Shown here piece after piece: positions 11,744 through 23,358 of a stretch of DNA of 64,000 bases (the stretch's first letter is position 1; each line of letters begins with the position of its first letter). Source of the DNA: Lepas anatifera (taxonomy: Eukaryota; Arthropoda; Thecostraca; Lepadidae); assembly GCA_034440635.1 (NCBI GenBank), contig JAOTON010001669.1, forward strand, positions 2,113,501 through 2,177,500, in the 5' to 3' direction. A model generated the notes under the pieces. That model had not been told where the DNA came from, ran no database searches, and saw only the letters and a program-made list of their open reading frames with translations. The translations under genes and the position numbers were made by a program.

Positions 11744-12590
11744 TTAACACGCGCATTGACGGGGGCGGGTACCCGCTCCCCTCGGGTTTTTCGGAGATAG
11801 CAGAAAAACGGCGGCGCGTAGCGCCGCCGTACTTGGTATACCTTTTCCTCATTATTTTTACAACTTCTGTGAAAATTTTAAGGTTAGGTCATCTCAGGTC
11901 AGGTCACCAGTACAGGTCAAGTGACCCGACCTCAAAAAAAGTTTAAGATAGCATAAGTCGGAGCAGGGTGAATTTATCCGATTGAAACTCATATCACATA
12001 ATGGCCCCACCGAGTTCTCTAAAATATGTTCCGGTATTTTTGATATCGATGACCTAAGGTCAGGTACGAGGCATGACCTCTCCATTGGAAATACATGGGA
12101 AAAATGATTTTTACTCAATAACTCAGTAACGGATAGTGATACAGCATTTATTTTAGCTGCATTAGACTCGCCTGGGTTGTGCGGTTCTAATGATATGCAT
12201 TTTATATAATTTGACCCTGACCTGACCTCAGGTCAGGTAAAATCCTTGATTTGACCTAGCAAGGTCAAATTATATATCATTCGATTCGGCTTGCTAAGAG
12301 GATTCATACAGTTCAAGTCGTTTTGCTCTATCTTTACTTGTTCAGATGAAATGGCCGAAAAACTGAATTTACATGTTATCCCTATGACGGGCATGTTTTG
12401 ACCTCTCGTGACCTTAAATGTGACCTGACAAAAAAATGGTCCAAATGTTTTCGATGGAGAAGTGGATGGGCAGCCCAACGCCGTTTACCGTTTTTCGCTA
12501 CCTACCGTGGTTCTCGATATCTTAGGGGGCGGGTACCCGCCCCCCCGTCAATGCGAAGGTGGCTCAGACCCCCGTCAATGCGCGTGTTAA
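11744..12590. mobile_element. TTAA-flanked non-autonomous element, nested copy
   Basis: Begins TTAACACGCGCATTGACGGG and ends with its inverted copy CCCGTCAATGCGCGTGTTAA. It interrupts the left arm of the 11456-15240 fold-back. The right arm keeps the unoccupied site: the reverse complement of about 14925-14960 reads CCAGATTACTCTTAATATTA with a single TTAA. This shows directly that the insertion duplicated TTAA. The interior is related to 5983-6723 and rich in AGGTCA words. Confidence 0.92.
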
Positions 12591-13145
12591 TATCAAGTTA
12601 ACCATCAAATTTTAGCAAAATGTAGGCATTTGCATGCCTATTTCGATGTGTATTTTAGTTAATACGCACTTTGTGTACCATCCATAGTAAGTGAGTTACT
12701 TTGGTCACGTGAGGAGCATTTATAACACTTTGGTTGGTAAAAAATGGCAAAAACTGTGTCAAAAATGGATGTTCATAAGGCTAAACTAATAAAGAATGTC
12801 TGAGATTCGCTCACATGTTTTATCCCGAACATGAAATATACCATCTTTAGATTCTGCCTCAGTAAGCCGCATTCCACCACATCATATTACTAAGTACCTT
12901 TCCAATATGTACGCTCTGATTAAAAATAAACGTTTATGAATAATTAAGCAATAATAATAATTAATTAATCAATAATGATATTAATTAGTTGATAATAATT
13001 AGCAATAAGGCTCGCGGCTACAATATCACAATAGTCAGAAGATCAGGTTACTAATTGATAACCGCAATGATCTTCCACGAATCCTTTTTCTTATTCCTGT
13101 GAGAGTCTCTTATAGTTTTTGTTCAGCTCAATCACAGTTTAAGTT

Positions 13146-13445
13146 ATGGAGACAGATGAAAATGACCCTGGCCAGTCAACAAATACGGGCGAAGTACCGG
13201 CGACTCGATCCACTGCCCGCTTCTATCTCGTAGGCCTGCCTTCCTCCTCAATTACAGGGACCAAGTTTCCAACATCACGGACAATTATAAAGTATTTCCT
13301 TCACGTGGCTCATGATTGTGATGACAGACAAGAGACCTACAAAAAGGCTGTAGAAAACGCTCTCCCATTCTGGCACATGGCTAGAATAAACACCGTCAGT
13401 AAGCGGAGCTGCCGGTGTAGACTAGAAAATCTGCGGGAAGAGTGA
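13146..13445 (+). CDS. Putative transposon-associated ORF, N-terminal-like fragment
   Basis: A 99-codon frame starting at the inner edge of the left inverted repeat and running into the loop of the fold-back. Residues about 45 to 97 (TSRTIIKYFLHVAHDC, then ENALPFWHMARI and LENLREE) resemble a helical domain I remember from invertebrate transposon-linked proteins (pattern 'LRxFFxxH...VLxFWxKARIPT...KLxxLxxxW'). No catalytic residues are visible. The start ATG lies in the repeat, so the opposite arm holds an inverted copy of it. The fragment is short and probably not functional. It is unrelated to the ADCY10-like gene. Confidence 0.45.
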   Translation: METDENDPGQSTNTGEVPATRSTARFYLVGLPSSSITGTKFPTSRTIIKYFLHVAHDCDDRQETYKKAVENALPFWHMARINTVSKRSCRCRLENLREE

Positions 13446-15254
13446 CAGAAACTCTTAAAAAAAGCCGGAGCGAACCATGTCAGAAGAATGTATAAAAATT
13501 TCATTTCAGTTTATTTCATAACACACCTGCCGATTTGGGAGAACAAGGCGATCTCCAGCTTCTATGCTGGCAGGTGCTCGAAGGATGTGCCGTGGTAGTT
13601 GAACGGGTAAGTTCTTGGCGTGACGCTTCGCTATGCACGTCGCAGACTCAGTCTCCCAGCTTCTTCGTCGGATTGCACATTGTACATTTATTCTTCAGCT
13701 GAGCTTGCTGTCGAGTATTCATCCTCAAGTGCGGTACCAGCCGAAGAACTTTCCGCTGCTCTTCTTTGTGCCGTCTGTCACGCGTTCTGCAGTCGTTTCT
13801 TTCCAGCGAGATTTTTGTCATTACCGCTCGTGGTCCCTTACCTGGCGCCACGCTGGTCAGCGTAGAACACGATGTCTTCTTCCTTGTAATTGGATGTTAG
13901 TAGGTGGCTCTGTTGTAGTTCAACAATCACGTTTGGTGGTTATATGTCCCTTAGATTGTCCAACACTAACGGAAATTTTTCTACATTTTTCTTACATGGA
14001 TGGCTCCGGCTTGTTGGAGTTTCCGCCACTCTTCCCACAGTTTTTTTCTTCTAGTCTATGCCGGTAGCTCCACTCACTGATGGTATGTATTCTAGCCATA
14101 TGCCAGAACGGGAGGACTTTTTCTACAGCCTTTTCGTATGCCTATTGTCTGTCACCACTATCATAAGCCATGTGGAAGAAATACTTGAGGACCTGTCGTG
14201 CTGTTCGAAGCTGGCTCCTGTAATTGAGGAGGAAGGCTGACCTACGTAAAAGACGCGGGTAGTGGATCGAATCGCCGGCAATTTGATCGTCTTTGACTGG
14301 CCAGCAATGGTGGATCCAAGGTGGGGGGAGGGGGGGGGCTCAGGCCTCTCCCCCCGAATTGTCCGAGTTCCTATAGTTTATAGATCTTCTGTCTCCATAA
14401 CTTAGCCTGTGATCAAGCCAAACTAAAATTATAAGAGTTTCTCACCGGAATAAGAAAAAGATCCGTGGAAGATCACTTCGGTTATCAATTAGTAACATGA
14501 TCTTCCGAAAAAAACTGTGTTATTGCAGGCCCGAGCCCGGCTACAATATGGCAGTTTTCCTGAACATTTGAAGATGCTACATTTTACTTCATTATTCATA
14601 AACTTTTATTTTTAATCTAAGCGTAAATATTGGAAAGGTACTTAGTAATATGGTGTGGTGGAATGCGGCTTATTGAGGCAGAATCTAAAGATGATATAGT
14701 TCATGTTCGGGATAAAACATGTGAGCGAATCTCAGACATTCTTTATTAGTTTAGCCTTATGAACATCCATTTTTGACACAGTTTTTGCCATTTTTACCAA
14801 CCAAAGTGTTATAAATGCTCCTCACGTGACCAAAGTAACTCACTTACTATGGATGGTACACAGAGTGCGTATTAACTAAAATACACATCAAAATAGGCAT
14901 GCAAATGCCTACATTTCGCTAAAATATGATGTTTAACTTAATATTAAGAGTAATCTGGTTTCTAAATTCAACCAAATACGTTCCAAATAAACAGGATTTA
15001 TGGCAAACGACTGGTGGATTTCGGTTTCTTGGCTCTGGACAGAAGAGCTATATCTGTGGCATCAAAACAGGTTTTTTTACCATTTTTTTACAAATTCAAA
15101 ATTTCAAATCCAATCCGCAGCCCCTAGAAATTTTTGGATTTGTATGATTTTGGTACCATTGGATTCAGGAGGTCTCAAACAATGGGAAAAACCACCGCCA
15201 CTCAACAATTTGCATGGTCGGTGCAAAATGAGGCACCCTAATGTACACCTCATG

Positions 15255-15945
15255 TACCATCAGCCAATCGAAGCCCTTGAAGCGTTTCGAGTATGGTAGT
15301 GGTTGCCAGATCATGACAACATCCACAGGCAGAAATTTATTTCTTTTCCTAGAGGAGTATTTCAAAAATCAAAATATTGTGCTTATTGTACATTTTCAGA
15401 GATATCATGAGTGGTTTCATTATTTTCGGCTAAAAGTACGCTTCACTAAATTCCAGGATTCGACCAAGGTGCCATATTCCCTTTAAAGGGAATGTGGCAC
15501 CTTCATAACGTGATTTTAACTGAGATAGCCAAGTTGTAAAATAAGTCGGAAAACCCGGTACTCAATATATCATTTGTCTTGGAACTCGAGATTTCCGCAG
15601 AAAAAATAAAACCTTCCTGAAAAGTACCCCTCATGTACCCTTAGCAGCAGGCCACAGCTGTCATTGCCGTTGGTGTGACGACATATGCTGACGTCATGGT
15701 CAGTATCAGCCAATCGAAGCCCTTGAAGCGTACAGAATATAATAGTGGTTGCCAGATCACGACATCATCCACAGGCAGATAATATTTTTCCCTAGAGGCG
15801 CATTTTTAAAATCAAAATATTGAGCTTATTGTACATTTTTCAGAGAAATCATGGACGATTCCATGATTTTCGGCTAGAAGTACCCCTAATTACACTAAAT
15901 TCCAGGATTCGACCAAGGTGCCGCACTGCCACATTCCCTTTAACA
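15255..15945. repeat. Two direct copies of a dispersed repeat
   Basis: Blocks beginning ATCAGCCAATCGAAGCCCTT occur at about 15257 and 15705, each followed by GGTTGCCAGATCA, CATCCACAGGCAGA, TCAAAATATTG and AAATTCCAGGATTCGACCAA. The two copies span roughly 230-240 bp each. Between them sits a partial copy of the tandem unit seen at 11157-11455. Confidence 0.75.
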
Positions 15946-16601
15946 TGTTCGGAACTGGGCACGGAGGAGACGAAGCATGGCTCTCGCTTTCAAAACGCTT
16001 ATTTACCCGCAAACAGCGAGTTTTGGGAGAAGCGAAATAAGAACTCAATGGGGTTTTCGTATGCTCGAGGACAATGTAGTCTGAGTTAAAATCCAATTCT
16101 AAAAGAGACACATCCCTTCAAGGTTCATTCAGTAACATTTAAAGCATAATCTCTCGGAGTAAAATGATGAAAAGGCACATCATCGAGACAACGCACGTAC
16201 GCTCAAGATGCATTACCTGCAGACATTAATTTCGAGAATGAAAAACTGGTCAAAGGTAAACATTCAAATTCGGAAAGTATGCCGGGTGCCAATGTCACGT
16301 GATTAACCATGCGTGGCGGCACACAATCGCGGACGCTCTGGCTACTCGGGAGCGTTGGTTGCACTTCTCTTCAGCTGCCCTCAGTCGGGGACGTACTACG
16401 CCCCCCCTCACAGTGAGTCCCCACAGACTCGTACGCGCTCTAGTATACGGCTTCTCCATCGCTTTGCACAGCGGTGTTTCATTCCGGGTGTTTCACTGAA
16501 TTGCAAGGTTATCACAGTGTATCAAATCGTCATCCTGTGCCTTAGAAATCCTTTGGGAGGCCTCCACTCGTGCAATGTCACCGTGAGAAGGCATCACTTG
16601 C
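15946..16601. other. Intron, no features recognised
   Basis: Intron sequence next to the exon at 16602-16723. No credible exon or mobile-element protein was seen. Confidence 0.4.
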
Positions 16602-16723
16602 CTGGAAGTTGGGAATGATGGCCTCCAGCAGCTGACGTTCGAACGTGTCGCCCAGCACGGCGCCGCACTTGAGAAACATCTGTTCGAACGGCTTCAGCTT
16701 GTCGAAGGTCGCCATCATCATGC
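16602..16723 (-). CDS. ADCY10: ADCY10-like exon with LKCGAVLGDTF motif, GC donor
   Basis: A 122-nt exon: two leading bases plus 40 codons, ending in phase 0. The acceptor is CCCGGCAG. The donor is CCAG-GCAAGT, a GC rather than GT donor with an otherwise perfect consensus. The translation has MATFDKLKPFEQMFLKCGAV followed by LGDTF and LLEAIIPNFQ, matching the 'LVKCAAVIGxxF...LLxxLLP' segment of vertebrate sAC. The two leading bases complete the codon left open by the exon at 36917-37076, across a 20 kb intron that holds the three cysteine-rich genes. Confidence 0.92.
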
Positions 16724-17461
16724 CTGCCGGGCGGTGCGGCAAGCTCGGTGGAAGCCCTCTGCACCAGAAATTTGACAGATCCGACGAGAACCAATTTAAG
16801 TGGAGTCCTATGGGGTGGACGGAGCTCTGGCGCCTCTAACAACGGTGATTGTTTCTATCCATCACTCAAGAAATTACATCGAATAAAACCCTAGCTTTCC
16901 AGACTCTGAGCTGACATCAAAGTCTCACTGGCCATCTATAGGAGCGTATTTCGTGTTTCTTCCGCATGTTTTTAAGCTCTCTTTGGTGTTTGCCCAGTCG
17001 TAAGATCATGCACCAGCATCGCAAAGGAAAGGACAGGTACTACCCGGATATATCCCTTCCTTCCGTGCTTGTCACCTGGCCACTAGCAGATCGCGCCCAA
17101 ATTTGAAACATCACAGAGAGAGAAGTCATGGAATATAACAGGTTAAACATATAACAGGTTAAATATAATAAATAAACAGTAAAAAATGAATAGATAAAAC
17201 ATGAATAGCATATGTATTATAAATAATATGAATTTATGAATGTATATATGGTCATATATAACAATATAAGAGGTTAAAAATCACATACCTAACACCTTTG
17301 TCACCTCGATTGCCCTCTTGCTGAAAAGGGCCCGAGTAAGGCTTTTTATTCATTAAGTTTTTTTCGGTTGAAAATATTCAAAGCGTAAGTAAATATACAT
17401 ACCACAAAAATCTATAAAGGTGGCAAGTTTAGGTCTCTGATTTGCCGTGACAAAAATTGTT
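16724..17461. other. Intron, AT-rich, no features recognised
   Basis: AT-rich intron with a short ACATATAACAGGTTAAAxATA duplication near 17140-17165. No genes recognised. Confidence 0.4.
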
Positions 17462-18285
17462 TTAATACGCGCCCTGCGGGGGGCGAAATTCGCCCTCTCC
17501 TGGTTTTCCCCAAATAACGCAAAAACGAAGAGGCGCAGAACAACCAAAATTACAGTACCTTATCCCTGATCAATTTTACGCATCTGACTAAATTTTGAGG
17601 TCAGGTCATGTCAGGTCAAGGAGTTATCCAAGGTCAAGCGACCCGACCTCAAAACCTAAAATCATGAGTTTGAAGCGGTGCCTAAGGAACATAGCCAACC
17701 GATCAGTTTGAAACTTTAACAATATGATGAGGTCATTAGGGTCTACAAATCTGCTATCTCGGAATTTTTTATATTGTGGACCTAAGGTGGTGTCAATTTT
17801 TTGGTCACACCATTATAAATCTTTGGAGAAAAATAGAATGGGCTCGTTTTCAGTAAATACTGGATAGATAAAGCTGAAAATCCTCAAACCATCTATTCTT
17901 ACCACGATATTGACTATAAAGTTGGGTTTTTGAGCATCTGACCTCTCAAAGGTCATGTCAGGTCACAGAGCATAGAGTGATTGTTTTGCCAATAACTTCT
18001 CACTGAATTAAGATAAATCACTTAATTTGCTTGTATTGGGCTTATATTGTCACAGGGACTCGATTGATATGCAACATAACCATACCAGGTCACCCTGTAA
18101 CCTTGACCTACCTCGAGGTTAGGCCATTTTCACAATTTGACCTAGCAATACCATATTATACATCATTTGATTCATTACGATGGGAGGAATCCAATGATGC
18201 ATGGAGATTTGCTCTAGCTCCACTGAGTAAGAGGGGAAAACGTACACTGCACTGTTGTAAGCCTATGGCAGCTTCTCTGACCTTT
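17462..18285. mobile_element. TTAA-family element, truncated copy
   Basis: Starts TTAATACGCGCCCTGCGGGG with GGCGAAATTCGCCC and is collinear with the left three quarters of the element at 22155-23230. Shared words include GGTTTTCCC, AGTAAATACTGGATAGATAAA and CACAGAGCATAGAGTGATTG. The right end is missing; the similarity stops near 18285, where a different tandem repeat begins. Confidence 0.7.
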
Positions 18286-18480
18286 TCGGGGCCCCCTGAG
18301 ACCAACTCTCAAGGGCCCCTTGAAACCGAATTTAGGGGTCCCTGAGATCGACTTTCAGGGTCCATAAGACCAACTCTCGGGGCCTCCTAAGATCAACTCT
18401 CAGAGCGGAGGGCCTTGAGACCGACTCGGGGCTTCCTATGAACGAATCTCGGGGGGCCCCGAGACTGAGTCTGAGGGCCC
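18285..18480. repeat. Degenerate minisatellite, about 24-bp unit
   Basis: Imperfect units of the type GGGGCCCCCTGAGACCAACT-CTCA repeat about eight times. The array immediately follows the truncated TTAA-family copy. Confidence 0.7.
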
Positions 18481-18650
18481 TCTGATCAGAAAATCCTTTG
18501 CAGTGCATAGGATCGGCCCAAGGGGTAGCCCGCAGACCCCTAGGACCCCCTTTTGCTAGGCCACTAGTTCCTCCCAAGCTGACACCCTAATTATTATTAT
18601 CAGCATGACAATCGTCTAAACAAAAATAGAACTGATTTTGGTCGCTGACG

Positions 18651-18656
18651 TTTATT
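18651..18656 (-). promoter_or_regulatory. Poly(A) signal AATAAA for the minus-strand cysteine-rich gene
   Basis: AATAAA on the minus strand, about 200 bases past the stop codon of the gene at 18855-19496. Position and sequence are suitable; no other support. Confidence 0.4.
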
Positions 18657-18854
18657 CTTTGGTATTGATGATTTACAAATAACTTTTTAAGCGTAGGTTT
18701 CAACTCAATTCCTCCATATTATAGCCCAACAACGTCGGAAACACGCATCCGGGTATTCAACAAAGCCCCAACAAAAGAAGTCACTAGGCGCGATGATACA
18801 CTGCAGTCTTCACTTTTCGGTATTCTCCGGTTCGCCAAATCAGATGCCGAGTGG

Positions 18855-19496
18855 TTAGCCGACAGGACGATGACATAGGCGTCCCTTGTGTCCCTTGCAG
18901 TGCCGAGGACGACAGACGTAGGCCGGACGGCAGTAGCAGGGAGGAGGGTTCGGGTGGTACGCACACATTGTGGGAATCGTGTCACAGAACTCGTGAGGGC
19001 CGCACGGAGGAGTACACGTGTTGGGCCCACAGCAGCCAGGATATTTACAGAAGGGACGTTCTTTGACACAGCCATAGGTCCTCTCCTCCAACGTGGGGCT
19101 AAATTTCCCCACGGGTTGACACCGGTAGCCGTCCTCGCACGGCGGGAAGCAGAAAGGTGGTTTCGAGGTAGGCGGTGATGTTGGCGGCGGCGGTTCCGGA
19201 GAGTCCTCGCAGACGTAGCGGGGCGGGCACGAGCAGGGTAAGGAGGACCTGCAGACCGTTGGCTTCTTCACACAAGTGCGTGCCTTGCCGCAGCCGCCAG
19301 CACAGCCGGTGGGCCAGCAGCACCGCTCGCCCGGGTAGAACCGGCAGATCTCGTGGGGCTCACAGTCCCGCTTGGTCTTGCAGCTGCGTGGACCTTCAAA
19401 TATATCCAGCACATCCGGAGCCTTATCAGCTCGGCAAAGAGCGAGCGGCAGGAAGACCAATACAAGGGCAGACAGAACCCTTGAATGGGGCGGCAT
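18855..19496 (-). CDS. Secreted cysteine-rich protein, paralogue 1
   Basis: A single-exon 213-codon ORF. An N-terminal signal peptide (residues about 1-23, hydrophobic core SALVLVFLPLALC) precedes a mature chain with 28 cysteines, an even number as expected for disulphides. Two cysteine-rich halves are separated by a Pro/Ser/Thr linker (PEPPPPTSPPTSKPP, about residue 100). Patterns such as RCCWPTGCAGGCG and GCCGPNTC resemble small extracellular disulphide modules, but I do not recognise the family. It shares its length and almost all of its N-terminal 120 residues with the ORFs at 27641 and 31630. It is nested in a 20 kb intron of the ADCY10-like gene, on the same strand as the host. Its upstream flank is interrupted by the fold-back element at 19958. 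Confidence 0.85.
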   Translation of the reverse strand: MPPHSRVLSALVLVFLPLALCRADKAPDVLDIFEGPRSCKTKRDCEPHEICRFYPGERCCWPTGCAGGCGKARTCVKKPTVCRSSLPCSCPPRYVCEDSPEPPPPTSPPTSKPPFCFPPCEDGYRCQPVGKFSPTLEERTYGCVKERPFCKYPGCCGPNTCTPPCGPHEFCDTIPTMCAYHPNPPPCYCRPAYVCRPRHCKGHKGRLCHRPVG

Positions 19497-20985
19497 GGTG
19501 TTAAGTCTGGGCCCGTTAACTGCTAGGACGCGACGTCAGAGCTGCGCAGGTGATAAGCCAATACTGACTGCTGGGACGCCCTTCAGAGGGGAGCCAACGG
19601 CTGGCTGGCAGTGACTGACATCTGACCCGGACATTGAAAGGTACCGGGGACTGTCAACTACCCAGGGCGAGTGACGGATTGATGCGTTCACAAGGGCAGA
19701 GGGAAGGGCGAAGCCTCAGGAGGCGGTACTACAGCTCCTGGGGAGGGCACTTTCTAGGTATAACGGGAGTCACCTTATCTCTCCAATTTCAGGTGCTTTT
19801 AGGAGGAGCAAAGGTGTTAACGGCAGGTAACAATCTATTTTGTCCGGTGGATGGTCAAAATGTCCAGCGGACCGCATGCCTGAGCTGCCTTCCAAAGTCA
19901 ACTTTCAGGCGTCTCTACCGCACAACTGCGGTATTTTAGAGTCGGATGGCTGTCCACTAGACTGTTTCACTTTTCACTCGATGCCAGGAATTAAATAGCA
20001 CCCTACCTATCCTGGTGCAGTTTTTGATGGTGGTTCCGAAAATCAAGTTATTTTTTGTCGGTGATATGTGCTAAGAGTGGTGCAAATGCAGTGTTGTTTG
20101 GGATTTTCGCCTTTATGGACATGTTTTGCAGTTAGCCGCGAATGTTTACTACAAATGCAAATCCGTTTAAGCGAAAAAGCTTTATTCGTCTCTTTCAAGG
20201 CTATTTATATTGTTTTATACCTAAAAATCATAATTTTGTCATACTACAGAAATTTGTGTCGTCATTAATAATATAAAATGACTCCTTTGGTGCCTTTACT
20301 GGGAGTTAGAGGTATGAGTTGTCAAACCAAAAAAAAACGTGCCTTGAAAAATACGATTAGACTACCTTGGCCTCATATCAATGCTATAAACGCCAAATGT
20401 AGTTGTAAGATATAATAATAATATATTTTATAAGCACAGGAAAAACGGACAAATAATTCCTTTTTGATCCAAATAGTGGGAATATTAATCTACACCCTTT
20501 TGCACCAGTCAGACTCCGATACAAGCGACACTGCGAATTGATTTACACGTTAACAAAAATCTTACACAGGAGCATACAAAATATTACAAGGGGCGAGATG
20601 AGTAGATTAGCGTACGCACATTTATAAATCTAGGATAGCAGGAATCAGGCAGAAGAAAAAACAAGACCATGACGTTGTTGACGCAGTGTGCTTCATGCGA
20701 CCGGATAAAATGAGCCTGCGCCTCACCATTTTGTTCTTTCCCTCAATCTTCTTGGCATATGCTAGACATTTCTTCGTACTGCAATTACCATGTGATTTCC
20801 TCGTGGCGCTTATTGCCAGTAGCACCTCCTGGCGCCGCTTCTCTTCATGAGGCGGAACAGATGAAGTCTTGGACGAGCTTTACCTGGCGCTTTGCTGGGT
20901 CGTTGACCACACAGATACCCTTGGTACCTTTTTGGAAGAGGTGATATACCTTCCGGATGGGCCAAATGGCCACTTCATCCCAAAG

Positions 20986-21633
20986 CTACGCTACTGCGGC
21001 GTCATCTAGTTCGAGACGGTCGAAGAGAAGCCAATACCTTTGATTAACGAGGTCTGCAAGTGAATGCATTTGCTCTAGAGCATTGTTGCTGGGTCTATCA
21101 GGTGTCACTGTACCGGTGCGCTCTGTTTCCAAAACTGTGGTGGCTATTGCTTGCCTGTGCTCTTCTGGAGGGCTTTCATCTGCCAGCATCATGATGACCA
21201 GTGTGGGATGTAGGTACCACTGGTGGCGCTCCATGGATTTCAGGCAAGCATCTGACACCACTGGTCGCACTCTTCCTTCTTTCTTGTACCTTTCAATGAG
21301 ACTGATAGCCTCCAAATCCATGCGAGGTGCAGAAGTCGCCACGGCGCAGCTCAGGAACCAGATAGCGTAGTTAAGACCGATAAAATATGCCATCGCAGTC
21401 ACGTTCTGCTTACCTTCCTTTGCAAGAAAGGGTAGGTGTTTGCTCAGAAGCTCGAGCTTCAGGGAGTAAATAACCTGAGCCATTAATCGAGCGCGATGGC
21501 ACGCCCGTGGTGGCCTGAACTTGAAGTCGGTTACATTGGCACCGAGCCACACCACCGTAAGTTCAGCTAATTCTCGGCACTCACCACGAGGGAAGGCTGC
21601 AGATTCCAAAAACGTTTCCAATTCTGCCTTCAC
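20986..21633 (-). CDS. Transposon-associated protein, C-terminal-like ORF
   Basis: A 215-codon frame starting in the loop and ending in the left arm of the fold-back. The central RACHRARLMAQVIYSLKLEL followed by LLSKHL resembles the 'GAxHxARxMAxxIYxLK' signature I recall from a widespread invertebrate family of mobile-element proteins. VVWLGANVTDFKFRPP upstream and WYLHPTLVIMMLADE downstream fit the same family. Comparison is from memory and no search was possible. The N-terminal part of such proteins is absent, so this is probably a fragment. It is unrelated to sAC. The final ~130 codons are repeated in inverted orientation in the right arm. Confidence 0.6.
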   Translation of the reverse strand: MKAELETFLESAAFPRGECRELAELTVVWLGANVTDFKFRPPRACHRARLMAQVIYSLKLELLSKHLPFLAKEGKQNVTAMAYFIGLNYAIWFLSCAVATSAPRMDLEAISLIERYKKEGRVRPVVSDACLKSMERHQWYLHPTLVIMMLADESPPEEHRQAIATTVLETERTGTVTPDRPSNNALEQMHSLADLVNQRYWLLFDRLELDDAAVA

Positions 21634-21642
21634 TCGATTTCC

Positions 21643-21921
21643 GTGCTGCTGAGGGCATATTGCGGAGTTTCCTCAATTAAAGATATCCATGTCCCTGGAG
21701 CACCACCAGTGGTACTTACATCCCACACTGGTCATCGTGATCCTGGCAGACGAAGGCTCTCCAGAAGAGCACAGGCAAGCACAGAGCGCACCGGTACAGT
21801 GACACCTGGCAGACCTAGTGGCAAGGCTCCAAAACAAATACGTTCACTTGCAGACCTCGTTAAACAAAGCCCTTGGCTTCTATTCGACCGTCTCGGACTA
21901 GATGACGCCGCAGTAGCGTAG
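21643..21921 (+). pseudogene. Inverted partial copy of the transposon-associated ORF
   Basis: From about 21691 the plus strand repeats the C-terminal coding part of the ORF at 20986-21633, ending in the same LDDAAVA stop. It has one short deletion (the CACAGTTTTGGAA part is missing) and many substitutions. It forms the inner part of the right arm of the fold-back. Confidence 0.8.
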
Positions 21922-22154
21922 CTTTGGGATGAAATGGCCATTTGGCCCACCCGGAAGGGATATCACCTCTTCCAAAAAGGTGTCAAGGGTCTCTGTATGG
22001 TCTACGACCCAGCAAAGCGCCAGGTAAAGCTCGTTCAAGACTACTTCTGTTCCACTCATAAAGAGAAGCGGCGCCACGTGTTGCTGGCAGTAAGCGCCAC
22101 GAGGAAATCACATGGTAACTGCAGTACGAAGAAAACCTGGCATATGTCAGAAGA

Positions 22155-22880
22155 TTAACACGCGCCCTGCTGGGGGGGCGAAATTCGCCCTCCTGGTTTT
22201 CCCAGATAACGCAAAACCGACAAGACGCAGAACAACGAAACTTACAGTACCTTATCCCTAATCATTTTACATATCTGACCAAATTTTTTAACTAAGGTCA
22301 TGTCAGGTCGGGCTATTCAAGTCAAGTGACCTGAACTCAAAACCTGAAATCACGAGTTTGAAGCGGCGCCCACGGAACATCGCGAAGCGATCAGTTTGAA
22401 ACTTTCACAATATGATATCATAAGGGTCTAAAATCTGCTATCTTGAATTTCGGTATTGTTGACCAAGGTGGGGCCAATTTTTGGTTACCCCATTATAAGT
22501 CTATGGTGAAAAATAGAATAGGCTCGTTTTCAGTAAATACTGGATAGATAAAGTTGAAAATCCTCAAACCATCTATTCTTACCACGATAATGACCATAAA
22601 GTTGGGTTTTTGAGCATCTGACCTCTCAAAGGTCATGTCAGGTCACAGAGCATAGAGTGATTGCTTTGCCAATAACTTCTCACTGAATTGAGATAAGGCT
22701 CCCATTTTGCTTGCATTGTGATTATATTGCTTATATTGTTACGGGGAGTCGATATGCAACATGACCATACCAGGTCACTCTGTGACCCCGACCTAGCTCG
22801 AGGTCGTCATTTTCACTATTTGACCTAACAAGGTCATATCATACATCATTCGATTCGCCGCGATGAGAGAAATCCAATGA

Positions 22881-22959
<79 letters not shown>

Positions 22960-23230
22960 TCTAGCTCCCCTGAGTACAGATCTAGAGATAAACGTACACT
23001 GCTCTGTTGTAAGCCTATGGAACCTTCTTTTACCTATGCTGACCTCAATATTGACCTGACATAAAAATTATTCGTACAAAATATCTTCCTCTTGTCAAGA
23101 GCTTTCGAATGCCGCCCGTAATTTTTCTTTAGCTTTCGTGGGAAATGAGATACGGAGGGAGGGGGCGAAAAACGCCCACCCCCCCCAGCGGGGCGCGTCA
23201 TGCCGGTGACCCCAGCGAGGCGCGTGTTAA
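22155..23230. mobile_element. TTAA-flanked element, nested copy with (TA)n
   Basis: Begins TTAACACGCGCCCTGCTGGG and ends GGCGCGTGTTAA after a GGGGGCGAAAAACGCCC block that mirrors the GGCGAAATTCGCCC of the left end. It is inserted in the right arm of the 19958-25751 fold-back. The left arm has the uninterrupted counterpart (minus strand near 20745: AGAAGATTGAGGGAAAGAAC, against AGAAGATTAA...TTAAGAGAAAGAAC here). Rich in AGGTCA words; no coding sequence. Confidence 0.9.
22883..22956. repeat. (AT)n microsatellite, about 37 units
   Basis: Uninterrupted AT dinucleotides inside the nested TTAA element, at a position where the sister copy near 18200 has no such run. It therefore expanded after the copies separated. 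Confidence 0.97.
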
Positions 23231-23358
23231 GAGAAAGAACAAAATAGTGAGGCACAGGCTCACTTTACCCGGTCGCATGAAGCACACTGCGTCAACAATC
23301 AACGTCAGGATCTTTTTTCTTCTGCTCGATTCCTGCTATGCTAGATTTGTTAATGTGC

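Larger units (their letters stand above)
11456..15240. mobile_element. hAT-like fold-back element with about 855-bp inverted repeats
   Basis: The termini are perfect inverted repeats beginning TAGGGTGCCTC, flanked by an identical 8-bp duplication ATGTACAC (11448-11455 and 15241-15248). The left arm runs to about 13156 and the right arm is 14388-15240, leaving a loop of about 1.2 kb. An 8-bp target duplication and a TAGGG-type end fit the hAT superfamily, but no intact transposase is visible, so this is inference. The left arm contains a nested TTAA element (11744-12590) that is absent from the right arm. The remaining left-arm length (about 858 bp) then equals that of the right arm. Confidence 0.85.

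Noticed and set aside
19175..19504. Plus-strand ORF antisense to the cysteine-rich gene, also seen opposite the other two copies
   Set aside because: It is the complement of a GC-rich gene. The sense frame has a signal peptide and conserved cysteines, whereas the antisense has no recognisable property.
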